From positions 1 through 64,000 of the forward strand of contig NZ_JAIRAU010000028.1 in NCBI RefSeq assembly GCF_020073745.1: 64,000 bases of DNA, written 5' to 3'. A program made the translations under genes and the position numbers. Origin of the DNA: Nannocystis pusilla. Lineage in GTDB: Bacteria; Myxococcota_A; Polyangia; Nannocystales; Nannocystaceae. Shown piece by piece: positions 9,633-20,665 of this stretch; positions within the stretch are counted from its first letter, which is position 1; every line of letters starts with the position of its first letter. Below the pieces are notes generated by a model that had not been told where the DNA came from, searched no databases, and was given only the letters and a program-made list of their open reading frames with translations.

Positions 9633-10508
9633 CTACGCCGCCGCGCAGACGACCGGGAGGGCGTGCGGCCCGCCTTGCGCGCTGCAGCGGCGGCGGAACG
9701 CGGCCGGGGCTTCGCCCATGTGGCGCTTGAAGGCGCGGCTGAACGCGAACTCCGAGTCGTATCCGACCTCGGCTGCGACGGCGGCCAGCGAGTCGTCGCT
9801 CTCGGCCAGACGTTTCGCTGCGCGCTGCATGCGGATCGCCGTCAGGTGGCGCAGCGGTGGGACGCCGAGTTCGGCGAGGAAGCGCCGGGCGAATGCCGCA
9901 CGGGACAGGCCGGCCGCCTTGGCGAGCGCCGCGACGGTCCAGCGCTCGGTCGGCTTCGCCTGCATGAGCTGGAGCGCGCGGGTGATTCGCCGATCGACGG
10001 TTCGGGTGGCCGCGAGCGCGCGGCGGTGGCTGTGCAGCGTGTATGCGAGCAGCGGCTGCAGCAGCGACCGGGCCAGCGCCTCCTGCCCCGCGCCGGCGTT
10101 TGCCAGCGCAGCGCGCAGCAGGCTCACGATCGCCAGGAGGCCCGGCGAAGCGCGCGTGTCCGCGGCCGGGAGGTGGACGACGGGCGGCAGCGCCGGCAGC
10201 TCCGCGGACGCGGCGGCGTACGTGGCCGAGAGCAGCTCGGCCTGCGCGGAGCGAGCCCCGGGCGGCGACGGGAGGCAGCGCAAGCGCTGCTCGCGGGGCG
10301 CCGAGCCGGGTGGCCCGGCGCCGACGAGGACGAGGTCGCCCGGCGCGAGCTCGAGGACCCGCTGCTCATGTTGCACGAGGTGGAACGAGCCCTCCACGAC
10401 GACGTGCAGGCTCGGTCGCTCGCCCGCGTCCACCTGCCAGGGCGGCTCCCCATGACGCCGGGACACCGCCACGCCGCGAGGAAGCTGCTCGTCGAGCTCG
10501 TCCGTCAT
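9633..10508 (-). CDS. AraC family transcriptional regulator
   Basis: This 291-residue protein has an N-terminal cupin-like ligand domain (about 20-115, with HGEPPWQVDAGERPSLHVV) of the AraC-binding type seen in regulators of oxidoreductase genes. A C-terminal AraC DNA-binding domain contains two helix-turn-helix motifs (TVAALAKAAGLSRAAFARRF and the VGYDSEFAFSRAFKR signature). It probably binds near its own promoter or a neighbouring gene. The next gene, the ClpP-like protease, is divergent and starts 124 bases away, so the short shared spacer is a reasonable target. Confidence 0.9.
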   Translation of the reverse strand: MTDELDEQLPRGVAVSRRHGEPPWQVDAGERPSLHVVVEGSFHLVQHEQRVLELAPGDLVLVGAGPPGSAPREQRLRCLPSPPGARSAQAELLSATYAAASAELPALPPVVHLPAADTRASPGLLAIVSLLRAALANAGAGQEALARSLLQPLLAYTLHSHRRALAATRTVDRRITRALQLMQAKPTERWTVAALAKAAGLSRAAFARRFLAELGVPPLRHLTAIRMQRAAKRLAESDDSLAAVAAEVGYDSEFAFSRAFKRHMGEAPAAFRRRCSAQGGPHALPVVCAAA

Positions 10509-10631
10509 GACCGGATGGTGACTCGCGCGGGGCCAGCCTGTCCAGCGGCCGCACGCGATCGAGACGATCGGGCATGACGACGCGCCTGCGGGACATGGCG
10601 GGCAGGTCGCGGCTGCCGGACGCTAGGGACC

Positions 10632-11234
10632 ATGCTGGACCCGGATTCGGACCCGAACGAGCCGCAAGACGACCGACCGCGCGCCCCCGCCCTGGCCGAC
10701 GAGGTGCGCCGGAGCCTGCTGAAGAGCCGGACGGTGCTGATCTTCGGGGAGATTACCAGCGAGCTCGCGCAGGCGACCACGGCGCAGCTGCTCGCGCTGG
10801 CGAGCGAGAGCGAGGCGCCGATCCGGATCGTCATCCACTCGCCGGGCGGCCACGTCGAGTCGGGCGACACGATCCACGACGTGATTCGCTTCATCCGTCC
10901 CGAGGTCACGATGATCGGCAGCGGGTGGGTCGCCAGCGCGGGCGCGCTGATCTTCGTCGCAGCCCGGCGAGAGAACCGCATCGCGCTGCCGAACACGCGC
11001 TTTCTCCTGCACCAGCCGAGCGGCGGCCTGCGCGGAGCCGCGGCCGACATCGAGATCGAGGCGGTGCAGATCGCGGCGATGCGGGCGCGGCTCAACCGCA
11101 TCTTCGCCGCCGCGACCGGCCAGGACCTCGCCAAGCTCACGCGGGAGACCGAGCGCAACCTGTGGATGAGCGCGCGCGAGGCCCAGGCCTACGGCCTCGT
11201 GCATCGCGTGATCGAGAGCGTGGAGGAGGTTTGA
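10632..11234 (+). CDS. ClpP-like serine protease, variant triad
   Basis: This 200-residue protein has the ClpP fold. The Ser is in GWVASAGALIF (Ser102) and the His in LPNTRFLLHQPSGG (His127). In E. coli ClpP the third triad residue is the first Asp of ERDTERD; here the aligned stretch is TRETERN, so that Asp is Glu172 and the second Asp is Asn. The N-terminus has an extra acidic, Pro-rich 20 residues rather than a ClpP propeptide. No clpX or clpA is adjacent. It may be an accessory or partly active ClpP subunit that co-assembles with a housekeeping ClpP elsewhere. Confidence 0.88.
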   Translation: MLDPDSDPNEPQDDRPRAPALADEVRRSLLKSRTVLIFGEITSELAQATTAQLLALASESEAPIRIVIHSPGGHVESGDTIHDVIRFIRPEVTMIGSGWVASAGALIFVAARRENRIALPNTRFLLHQPSGGLRGAAADIEIEAVQIAAMRARLNRIFAAATGQDLAKLTRETERNLWMSAREAQAYGLVHRVIESVEEV

Positions 11235-11400
11235 GCACCCGAGAACCTACGCGGCGAAGGCCGGCATCAACCAGCGGACGCTGACGTGGTGGAAGTCGAA
11301 GCTGGTGGGCGCTGGCGAGGCGACCGCGGAGATCCAGCAAATCGCCGCCGACCTCCACGAGCTCGTCACAGGCGACATCGGCAGGCGGAGGCCCGCACTC
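11235..11400 (+). pseudogene. Remnant of IS66-type accessory ORF
   Basis: Translation in one frame straight after the protease stop gives a peptide with TYAAKAGINQRTLTWWKSKL. This closely resembles the helix-turn-helix region of the small TnpA-like ORF of IS66 elements (a Gly-x-Asn/Ser-x-x-Thr/Leu-x-x-Trp-Trp pattern). It has no start codon of its own and continues as EIQQIAADLHEL before losing coding character. No tnpB/tnpC or inverted repeats are visible. I read it as an old insertion-sequence scar; it could also be the tail of another HTH gene. Confidence 0.4.
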
Positions 11401-11533
11401 GCGGAGGCCGTGTCGGCACCCCGCGACTTGTGCGGCGCAGCATGCCTATCCTGGCCCGCGGCTCAGGAAGGCGCCCATCTCCGACGTTCCATGTTGCAGC
11501 GCAGCAAAAGTCGCGGCATGCTCCCGAGCCTGC

Positions 11534-12787
11534 ATGCTCTACGAGCTCCACGCCCTGCAACGCCGCTGGCTGCGACCGATCGCCGGGCTGTCCCGGTTGA
11601 ACGCCGAGCTGCTCCGCCTCGCGCCCGGGGGCCTCGGGCGGCCCGCCGCGGCCGGCTGGGAATTGCTGCAGCGCATCACGAAGGACCACCCGCGGCCGGC
11701 CTTCGCCATCGACTCGGTGGTCGCGCACGGCCGGCCGGTCGCGGTCCGCGAGGAGGTCGTGACGCACACGCCGTGGTGTCGCCTGGTCCGCTTCGCCCGC
11801 CGCAGCGACGACCCGCGGGTCGCCGAGCGCCTGGCCGCCGACCCGCGCGTGCTGCTGTGCGCGCCGCTGTCGGGCCACTTCGCCACGCTGCTGCGCGACA
11901 CCGTGCGCTCGCTGGCCGCCGATCACGACGTGTACGTCACCGACTGGTCCGATGCGCGTGAGGTGCCGCTGTCGGCCGGCTTCTTCGGGCTCGACGACTA
12001 CGTGCTGCACCTCGAGCGATTCCTGCGCGCGCTCGGTCCCCGGCGCACGCACGTGGTCGCGGTGTGCCAGCCCGCGGTCCCGGCCCTGGCCGCGGCGGCG
12101 CGCATGGCCTCGGCCGGCCAGCCCACGCCGGCGTCGCTGGTGCTGATGGGCGGCCCCGTCGACGGGCGCATCAGTCCGACGCAGGTCAATCGCCTGGCCA
12201 CCGAGCGGCCGCTGACGTGGTTCGAGAAGCACCTGATCCACCGCGTGCCCGCGGGCTTCCCCGGCGAGGGCCGGCGGGTCTACCCGGGCTTTTTGCAGCT
12301 GGCCGCGTTCGTGTCGATGAACCCGCGGCGCCACTTCGCGTCGTACCGCGACTACTGGCTCGACCGGGTGCGCGGCCGCGACGACGAGGCCGCCGCGCAC
12401 GAGCGCTTCTACGACGAATACAACGCGGTCCTCGACATGGACGCGCTCTACTACCTCGAGACGGTGCGGCTGGTGTTCCAGGAGCACGCGCTCGCGCGCG
12501 GCACCTGGCAGGTCGCGGGCGAGCTCGTGCGCCCCGCCGACCTGCGCGACACGGCGCTGCTCACCGTCGAGGGCGCCGAGGACGACATCACCGGCGCCGG
12601 CCAGACCCACGCCACGCACGACCTGTGCAGCGGCCTGCCCGACGCGGCCAGGCAGCGGCTCACGGTTCCGGGCGCCGGCCACTACGGCATCTTCTCCGGC
12701 GGCCGCTGGCGCGCATCGATCTACCCGCAGATCCGCGAATTCGTGCGCGCGCACGACCCGACATCGGCAGGAGGACATTCGTCATGA
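11534..12787 (+). CDS. phaZ: Intracellular polyhydroxyalkanoate depolymerase
   Basis: This 417-residue cytoplasmic enzyme should hydrolyse stored poly(3-hydroxybutyrate). It matches the intracellular PhaZ family: the nucleophile is Cys in VVAVCQPAVPALA (near residue 178) rather than Ser, as in Cupriavidus PhaZ. The catalytic His lies in the C-terminal GAGHYGIFSGGRWR block. There is no signal peptide. The stop codon overlaps the ATG of the hydroxybutyrate dehydrogenase gene (ATGA), and the two form a PHB-mobilisation operon. Confidence 0.92.
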   Translation: MLYELHALQRRWLRPIAGLSRLNAELLRLAPGGLGRPAAAGWELLQRITKDHPRPAFAIDSVVAHGRPVAVREEVVTHTPWCRLVRFARRSDDPRVAERLAADPRVLLCAPLSGHFATLLRDTVRSLAADHDVYVTDWSDAREVPLSAGFFGLDDYVLHLERFLRALGPRRTHVVAVCQPAVPALAAAARMASAGQPTPASLVLMGGPVDGRISPTQVNRLATERPLTWFEKHLIHRVPAGFPGEGRRVYPGFLQLAAFVSMNPRRHFASYRDYWLDRVRGRDDEAAAHERFYDEYNAVLDMDALYYLETVRLVFQEHALARGTWQVAGELVRPADLRDTALLTVEGAEDDITGAGQTHATHDLCSGLPDAARQRLTVPGAGHYGIFSGGRWRASIYPQIREFVRAHDPTSAGGHSS

Positions 12788-13572
12788 CGCAATTCTCGGG
12801 CAAGACGGCGCTCGTCACCGGCTCGACGAGCGGGATCGGCCTCGGCATCGCCGGCGCCCTCGCGGCCCGCGGCGCCAACGTGCTGCTCAACGGCTTCGGC
12901 GACGCCGAGAGCGCGCTGGCGGCGGTCCGCGACGCGGCCGCGAGCCGGGGCGGCCGGGTGGCCCACCACGGCGCCGACGTGTCGCAGCCGGCCGAGGTCG
13001 AGGCGATGATGCGCTACGCCGACGACGTGTTCGGCGGGGTCGACATCCTGGTCAACAACGCGGGGATCCAGCACGTGGCGCCGGTCGAAGAATTCGCGCC
13101 GGAGCGCTGGGACGCGGTGCTGGCGATCAACCTCAGCTCGGCGTTCCACACCACGCGGCTGGCGCTGCCGCGGATGCGCCGCAAGGGCTGGGGCCGGATC
13201 GTCAACGTCGCCTCGGTGCACGGCCTGGTCGCCTCGGCCCACAAGTCGGCCTACGTGGCGGCCAAGCACGGCCTGGTCGGCCTCACCAAGGTCGTGGCGC
13301 TCGAGACGGCGCGCACCAACATCACCTGCAACGCGGTCTGCCCCGGCTGGGTGCTCACGCCGCTGGTGCAGGCGCAGGTCGAGGCCCGCGCGGTCTCGGG
13401 CGGCCTCGCCCTCGACGTCGCCCGCGACGAATTGCTGGCCGAGAAGCAGCCCTCCGGCCAATTCGTCACCCCCGAGCAGCTCGCCGAGCTGGTCTGCTTC
13501 CTCAGCAGCGACGCCGCCGCCCAGGTCCGCGGCGTGGCGTGGACGATGGACGGCGCCTGGACGGCGCAATGA
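12784..13572 (+). CDS. bdhA: 3-hydroxybutyrate dehydrogenase (SDR)
   Basis: This 262-residue classical short-chain dehydrogenase should oxidise (R)-3-hydroxybutyrate to acetoacetate with NAD. The cofactor site is TGSTSGIGLGIA (residues 12-23), NNAGIQHV follows near residue 90, and the catalytic Tyr/Lys are in SAYVAAKHG. The motifs VNVASVHGLVAS and CNAVCPGWVLTPLV are typical of BdhA. AGGAGG lies 9 bases before the ATG, and the start overlaps the phaZ stop, which supports the assignment. Together they convert PHB to acetoacetate for central metabolism. Confidence 0.92.
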   Translation: MTQFSGKTALVTGSTSGIGLGIAGALAARGANVLLNGFGDAESALAAVRDAAASRGGRVAHHGADVSQPAEVEAMMRYADDVFGGVDILVNNAGIQHVAPVEEFAPERWDAVLAINLSSAFHTTRLALPRMRRKGWGRIVNVASVHGLVASAHKSAYVAAKHGLVGLTKVVALETARTNITCNAVCPGWVLTPLVQAQVEARAVSGGLALDVARDELLAEKQPSGQFVTPEQLAELVCFLSSDAAAQVRGVAWTMDGAWTAQ

Positions 13573-13579
13573 CCCGAGA

Positions 13580-13599
13580 TGCTCCAATCGTATGGAGCA
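13580..13599. terminator. Hairpin between convergent genes
   Basis: TGCTCCA and TGGAGCA form a perfect 7-bp stem around a 6-base loop. The hairpin lies 8 bases after the bdhA stop and 27 bases before the end of the convergent hydrolase gene. There is no T-tract, so it is only a candidate bidirectional terminator. Confidence 0.45.
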
Positions 13600-13625
13600 G
13601 CCGCAGCCTTCAGGTCCTCCCGCGA

Positions 13626-15495
13626 TCAGAACTCGAGCGCTTCGGCGTCGAGCACGTCGCCCGCCGGATCGGTCGCCAGCGTCTTGGCGGGCGGGGCCGC
13701 GACGTCGTTCTCGACCCAGTCGACCAGGTAGAGGAACGCGCGCTCGGCGTAGGGCTGCATCAGCGTGAAGCGGTCGGCGACGCCCTCCTCGCCGTTCGTG
13801 CCGTCGAAGTCGAAGTCGAGCGCGAGGCCGTCGCTGTGAGCGTCGACGTGGCCGCCATGGGCGACGACGTACAGCCGGTGCAGCGACGGCGTGCCGAACG
13901 CGGACACGGCGGCGCGGTAGCTCAGCGCGTGGGCCCCGAGGCCGTTGAGGCCGTCGCCGTCGCCGTGCACGCTGATCAGCGGGGCCGAGAATTCGCCGGT
14001 GGTCGCGTTGACCAGCGCCCACTCCACGTGCTCGGCCGTGAACCCGGCGTCCTGCGCCTGCGCCAGCCACTCGTACATGGCGGGCGGCTCGTCGTTCGGC
14101 CCGGTGTAGCACGAGTAGGCCGCGGCCTCGGCGGCGTCGTGGCCCATCAGCTCGGCGCGAAACACATAGCCGGTGAAGTTGTAATAGCCGACCCCCTTGA
14201 ATTGCGGCAGGCCGAACCCCTTGAGGTAATCGAAGGCCGTGTTTGTAGGCGCCCCAGATCGGCGCCGAGGCCGGGTCGAAGCCGGCGGCCTGCATCCCCG
14301 CCTGCGCGCCCTGGTACGGCGGGATCTCGGCGAACTTCGCCGGCGTCGTCTCGGTCAGCGGATCGTACGCGTAGCGCATCGTCAGCGCCGCCGCCTCGTT
14401 GGTGCGGATCAGGTGGTCGCCCGCGGCCAGCTCGGCCGGGCTCACGACGTCGTCGGCGTCCTGGTCGAGCACCCGCGCGTCGGGCCAGTACACGCCGGCC
14501 CAGTCGAGGCCGCCGGCGAACAGCGCCGGCTCGCCCGCGAGCACGCGCAGGCGATCGAGCTCGAGCGCGCGGCGGACCTGATACCCGCCGTTCGACAGCC
14601 CCGCCGCGTAGATGGCCGCGGGCGCCTCGCCGTGGGCCGCCGCCAGCCGCTCGCCGGCCCACTGACCGAGGTCGAGCACCATCGCGCCCCAGTGCTGCGA
14701 CGGGTGCTGCTTGTTGAGCATCGTCGCGTTGCCGTCGGCGCCGCCGTTGGTCATGCCCTTGTTGCCGACCACCACCGCGTAGCCGCGCGCCACCAGCCAC
14801 GCCAGCAGCACGCCGTGGCTCGACCACTGGTCGCGCGTGCCCGGGGTGCCGAGCACCACCAGGCGCCCGTTGTAGTCGGTCGGCACCGCGAGCACGAGCT
14901 CCTGCGCGCGCGCCTCCACCGTCAGCGTCCCCGTCACCTCCACGCCCGGCGTCTCGCTGGTCGGCACCCGCTGCGCGCTGTGCAGGATGCTGGCCTTCAT
15001 CGCGTCGACCTTCTTCTGCTCGGCCGGCGGCAGCGCGTCGTACTCGGCGCTGCCCTTCACGAGCCCCCAGTAGGTGCTGTGCTCGATGCCGCCGTCGCCG
15101 CCGCCGACGTAATCGACCCGCACCGCGCCCTCGAGGCCGACGACCAGCGCGTCGAGGTCGGGCGGCAGGTCGCCGGTCGTGCTCGTGTCGGTCGTCTCGG
15201 TCGACGTGTCGGTCGTCGTCGAAGTCGTATCCGTCGAGGTCGACGTCGTCGTCGTCTCGCCGGTGTCGCTCGTCGTGTCGGCCGGCTCGCCGGTCGTCGT
15301 CGTCGTCTCGTCGGTCGTCGTCTCGCCGGTCGTCGTCGGCTCGCCGGTGGTCGGCGGCTCGACCGTGGTCGCGGTCGTCGACGTGTCGGTCGTGCCGGTC
15401 GACGTGTCGGTGTCGGTCTCGCTGGTCGTCACGGCCGAGTCGCCGCAGGCGATCAGCAAGGCGAAGGAAGTCGGAAGCGCGCTGCGAATGTGCAT
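13626..15495 (-). pseudogene. Alpha/beta-hydrolase lipoprotein, frameshifted
   Basis: The gene encodes a lipoprotein (MHIRSALPTSFALLIAC lipobox), a 70-residue Thr/Glu/Ser linker and an alpha/beta-hydrolase. The nucleophile elbow is GLSNGGYQV, the acid region is ISVHGDGDG and the His region is VVAHGGHVDAHSD. The frame breaks at the T-run 14242-14244. Reading one T fewer restores GAYNTAFDYLKGFGLPQFKG and joins both halves into about 622 residues with uniform third-position GC. It is either a recent frameshift or an assembly error in a short homopolymer. The family is not identified beyond a secreted hydrolase. Confidence 0.75.
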
Positions 15496-15816
15496 AGCGG
15501 AGCTGACCACATGGACCCGTGAAAGCAAAGCGCCGATCGTCCGCGGCCGGGAGCCCGCTGCGAGAATCACCGCAGCGGCGCTCGCTCGTGCCGCCGCCGT
15601 GCATTGACGTGAGTGAGGACCGGGCCGCGCTCGCCCGATCTCCCGCGTCGTCGGCGGCGATCGTCGTGCGTGACGCCCTGCGCTCGCGATCGATCTCATG
15701 GCTCCCCCGACGTGAATCGTCGTGAGCAGCGAAATCGCCGCACGCGACGTGGCGCGGCGCACAGGGGCCGCGAGGCCGGCGGTCGCGGCGCCGCGGACTC
15801 GCGTATGGTCCGCGCC
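15496..15816. other. Divergent intergenic region
   Basis: This 320-base gap lies between the leftward hydrolase gene and rightward mvaS. No coding frame, repeat or clear promoter motif was seen. Confidence 0.4.
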
Positions 15817-17298
15817 ATGTCCGACGTCCTCGCTCCCGCGAATCCGGGCCTCTCGGGGCTCTCGTTGTACGTACCACGACCGCGCGTCGCCCTGACCGCC
15901 TTCGCCGGGTGGACCGGCGCCGAGCCGGCCAAGCTCGCGGCGGTGGTCGGCGACGCGTTCCGCGTGCCGCAGCCCGACGAGGACGTCTATACGATGGCGG
16001 CCGCGGCGGTGCTGCGCCTGCTGCGACAGCACGACGTCGATCCGGCGCGGGTCGGCATGCTCGCGCTCGGCACCGAGTCGAGCCTCGACAACGCCGTCGG
16101 CGCGGTGATCGTGCGCGGCATGGTCGACGACGCGCTGCGCAGCGCGGGCCGGGCCCCGCTGCCGCGCGACGTCGAGGTCCCGGAGGTCAAGCACGCCTGC
16201 CTGGGCGGGATGTACGCGCTCAAGGCGGCGCTGCGCTACGTGCAGACCGACGGCGCCGATCGGGTCGCCGTGGTGGTCGCCGCCGACATCGCGCAGTACG
16301 AGCGCGGCAGCTCGGGCGAGCCGACCCAGGGGGCCGGCGCGGTGGCGATGCTGGTCGAGCCGCGGGCGCGCCTGCTCGCGCTCGACCTGCGCACCGCCGG
16401 CAGCTCGTCCGACGAGCGCGGCTGGGACTTCCGCAAGCCGGTCGCGCGCCACTTCATGTCCGAGTACCCCGCGAGCTGCCGCGGCGAGCGCGACTTTCCG
16501 GTGTTCAACGGCAAGTACTCGACGGTCTGCTACGTCGAGGCGGTCGTGCGCGCGCTGCAGTCGGCCCACGCGCGCGGCGGCGGCGACCCGCGGGCGCTCC
16601 TGTGCGAGCCGGCGGCCCTGCTGCTGCACCGCCCCTACGACCGCATGCCGGTCGCGGCTCTCGGCGCCGCGTGGGTGTGGGCCTGCGTCCGCGCCGGCGA
16701 CCGCGACGCCCTCGACGCCGCGTGTCGTGCCGCCGACGTGTCCTTCGACGCCCTCGCCGCCGAGCTCGCCGGGGACAGCCGCGCGCGCGACGGCGTGCGC
16801 GCCCACGGGCCCGAGTTCGATCCGCTGGCCCGCACCCAGGCCGTCGCCAGGCACGCGACGAAGGACCCCGCGTTCGCGCGCGTGCTCGCGGCGACCGAGC
16901 CCGGCCGCGCCGTCGTCAGGCAGCTCGGCAACCTCTACACCGCGTCGCTGCCGGCGTGGATCGCCGCCGCCTTCGCCGACGCCGGCGCGCGCGCGCTGCC
17001 GTGGGACGGCGCCGCCGTGACGCTGATCGGCTACGGCAGCGGCGACGCGGCCGAGGTGTGGTCGGGCCGCGTCGCGCCCGGCTGGCGCGAGGCCGCCGCT
17101 CGCAGCGACCTCGCCGGGGCGCTCGCCGGCGCCGTCGACCTCGCCCGCGACGAGTACGAGGCCCTGCACGACCGCCGCGCCCCCGCCCGCGAGCTGCCCG
17201 CCCCGCGCCCGTTCGCCGTCGCCGGCCGCGGCCGCACCTACGAGCGCAACTGGCAGGACGTCGGCGTCGCCCACTACCGGGTCGTCGAGCCCGGCTGA
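15817..17298 (+). CDS. mvaS: Hydroxymethylglutaryl-CoA synthase
   Basis: This 493-residue thiolase-fold enzyme should condense acetyl-CoA and acetoacetyl-CoA to HMG-CoA, the first committed step of the mevalonate isoprenoid route. The nucleophile is Cys in VKHACLGGMYAL (near residue 130), the catalytic Glu lies in QPDEDVYTM, the His in LLLHRPYDRM, and the late motif is QLGNLYTASLPAW. ATG 15817 gives MSDVLAPANP; an ATG four codons upstream (15805) is also in frame. The protein is longer than compact Gram-positive MvaS because of C-terminal extension. Myxobacteria are known to use the mevalonate pathway. Confidence 0.88.
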   Translation: MSDVLAPANPGLSGLSLYVPRPRVALTAFAGWTGAEPAKLAAVVGDAFRVPQPDEDVYTMAAAAVLRLLRQHDVDPARVGMLALGTESSLDNAVGAVIVRGMVDDALRSAGRAPLPRDVEVPEVKHACLGGMYALKAALRYVQTDGADRVAVVVAADIAQYERGSSGEPTQGAGAVAMLVEPRARLLALDLRTAGSSSDERGWDFRKPVARHFMSEYPASCRGERDFPVFNGKYSTVCYVEAVVRALQSAHARGGGDPRALLCEPAALLLHRPYDRMPVAALGAAWVWACVRAGDRDALDAACRAADVSFDALAAELAGDSRARDGVRAHGPEFDPLARTQAVARHATKDPAFARVLAATEPGRAVVRQLGNLYTASLPAWIAAAFADAGARALPWDGAAVTLIGYGSGDAAEVWSGRVAPGWREAAARSDLAGALAGAVDLARDEYEALHDRRAPARELPAPRPFAVAGRGRTYERNWQDVGVAHYRVVEPG

Positions 17299-17302
17299 GC
17301 GC

Positions 17303-17390
17303 GCATGTCTGCATGATCATGTCCGATCAAACATGCCCACGCAGACATTTCATTAAGGACATGTCCCCGGCGGCATGTCCTTGAATAACA

Positions 17391-17393
<3 letters not shown>
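17303..17393. repeat. 14-bp CATGTCC repeat, locus D (seven units)
   Basis: Seven units have core T positions 17306, 17320, 17334, 17348, 17362, 17376 and 17391 (five spacings of 14, then 15). The array fills the whole gap between two convergent genes. It starts 5 bases after the mvaS stop, and its last core overlaps the stop codon of the leftward lipoprotein gene. A perfect GGACATGTCC palindrome is at 17357-17366. Confidence 0.85.
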
Positions 17394-18651
<1,258 letters not shown>

Positions 18652-19024
18652 CGGGGCTCGTCCCCGCGGACCCTGGTTTCCGTCATCGCTCGCGCAGAAC
18701 CCGTGCCGCGGCGACGAACCCGCGTCCAGGCGCCCCCGACCAGGGCACCGGCGTGGGGGCACGGATGCGCCCCGCCCTGCGCACCGTCCGACCGCCGTCG
18801 GACGTCCACCGGCATGTCGCGCCGATGAGCCCGCGCGTCACAGCTCCCGCCACGGATGGACCGTGAACCGGTCGCAGAAGCACACGAACTCCACGCATAC
18901 GTCGTCCTCCCCTGGCGGACGTCCGCCGCCATCTCGAGGAGGCGGACGATAGGGGCCTTCGATCCGCGGCCCGGCGACCGCTCCTGAGGCGCTCGCGCGC
19001 GCCCGCGAGTGATAAGGTCAACGG
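18652..19024. other. Divergent intergenic region
   Basis: This gap of about 370 bases separates the leftward propeller lipoprotein and the rightward DUF4419 gene. One isolated GCATGTC core occurs at 18812, without 14-bp phasing. No gene is supported. Confidence 0.4.
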
Positions 19025-20605
19025 ATGACGAGCACCTTCGAGTTGTGCGACGTGCCACGAGCCCGGACGATGCTCGCGGAGGTCGACGCGCGAGAGGCGA
19101 TCGAAACGATCACCGGCGGTGAGGTCGAGGCGTGTGGCGGGGACGTCGCGCAACTGTGCGGGGTGCGGCACAACGCGGTGCTGACCGCGGTGTGGTACGC
19201 CTTCGGCGAGCACCGGCCGCTGGTGCTGACGCCCGACGCGGTGTGGCTGTGCCTCGCGCAGGGCTTCGCGGCGCACATGAGCCTGCACGCCGAGGCATTG
19301 CGCGATCGGTTCGTCCGCCACGAGGGGAGGCAGCGGCTCGTCGTGCGGCGCGACGATCTCAGAAAGGGCTCGCCGGACAACCCGTGGCCGGAGGTGTTCG
19401 CGGAGTTCTCGCAGCAGATCGCGGGGCACATCGGCCGCCAGCGCGACCTGGTCGTGTGCGACTTCTCGACGACCGGGGCGATCGAGCGCGCGGCGTCCGA
19501 GCTGGTGTTGATGGACGCGATGCAGCAGTACTTCTCGTACGAGTTGAACACGCTGTGCGGCATCCCCGAGGTGACGCTGACCGGCACGGTCGACGACTGG
19601 GTGCGGTTGCGCCACAAGGCGCTGGCCCTCGCGGAATATGGGCTCGAATGGTGGACGAGGCTGCTGGCGCCGGTGCTCGACGAATTCGTCGCGGCGGCGC
19701 GCGGCCGGCCGGACGTCGAGTTCTGGCACCACCTGTTCAAGGAGCGTCACGGCTCCGGGGGGACGAAGATCCGCGGATGGATCCATGTACTGTTTCCGTA
19801 TGTCACCGACGGGGGGCCGCAGGCGAAGCTGCGCGAGAACTGGGTGCTGCGCGCTGCGGGCGGCGTCAGCCCGATCCGCGACCGAGGGGGGCCCGCTGCG
19901 TGGGTCGTCGAACGCGAGATGTCGCCCGATTGCATCCCGCTCGGGCTCGCGCGCGCGCCGCTCTCGTGGAATTACTTCGGCGAGGTGCTGGCGATGGAGT
20001 TGGTCGGCGGATTCGTCGGCGTGGCGCAAGATCCCGCGAGCCTCGCGGTGCGGCCGGCGATCGGGTGGGCGATCCGCGAGGAGGGGCCGGCGGTCGTCCA
20101 GCACGTCGACAGGACGCCGGAGCCGCGTTCGCGGCCGATTCGGGAGGAGCTCGACAGGGAGCAGGCCGACAGGATCTTCCTGGCGTGCGAGGGGGTGCGA
20201 TGCTCATGGACGAACACGCCGATCGGTCGGCTGATCCTCGCGGGCGACGGGCTGTACTTCATCCCCGCGCCGTCGTCCGGGGCGATATCTCATCACGAGG
20301 GGTGGATCGTCGCGGCGCTGCACGATGACGAGGAGGGCAGCGAACTGTCGCCGGCGATGCGGGAGTATTTGCAATTGGCGCGGATGAGCCCCTCCTATCA
20401 GGAGGGAGTGGTCGAGGGCTCGATTCATGTCACCAGCGACGAGCTCGCGGTGTTCACGGTGGAACACCGGGTGACCCGCGATGGTACGCTCATCCTGACG
20501 ATCCACCAGCCGCGGCGGCAGGCGCTGGAGTTCGCGCTCGCCGACTCGTCGGCGACGATGCTGCAGGGCTGGTTGAGGCGGATGGGCAAATCCTGGAGAG
20601 CGTAG
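19025..20605 (+). CDS. DUF4419 family protein
   Basis: This 526-residue soluble protein matches the DUF4419 family found in fungi and some bacteria. Family-type stretches are RPLVLTPDAVWLCLAQGFAAH (near 60-80), VCDFSTTGAIERAASELV, and YFSYELNTLCGIPEVTLTGTVDDW (near 175-200). There is no signal peptide or membrane segment. The C-terminal 150 residues (from about REELDRE on) are an alpha/beta region I cannot place. The biochemical role of DUF4419 is unknown, and the gene stands alone. Confidence 0.85.
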   Translation: MTSTFELCDVPRARTMLAEVDAREAIETITGGEVEACGGDVAQLCGVRHNAVLTAVWYAFGEHRPLVLTPDAVWLCLAQGFAAHMSLHAEALRDRFVRHEGRQRLVVRRDDLRKGSPDNPWPEVFAEFSQQIAGHIGRQRDLVVCDFSTTGAIERAASELVLMDAMQQYFSYELNTLCGIPEVTLTGTVDDWVRLRHKALALAEYGLEWWTRLLAPVLDEFVAAARGRPDVEFWHHLFKERHGSGGTKIRGWIHVLFPYVTDGGPQAKLRENWVLRAAGGVSPIRDRGGPAAWVVEREMSPDCIPLGLARAPLSWNYFGEVLAMELVGGFVGVAQDPASLAVRPAIGWAIREEGPAVVQHVDRTPEPRSRPIREELDREQADRIFLACEGVRCSWTNTPIGRLILAGDGLYFIPAPSSGAISHHEGWIVAALHDDEEGSELSPAMREYLQLARMSPSYQEGVVEGSIHVTSDELAVFTVEHRVTRDGTLILTIHQPRRQALEFALADSSATMLQGWLRRMGKSWRA

Positions 20606-20665
20606 TGCCGTCGCGAGCACCCTCGACAGGAAATGTGTCGCGGCAGGCGTTCCGATCGCCCGGCC

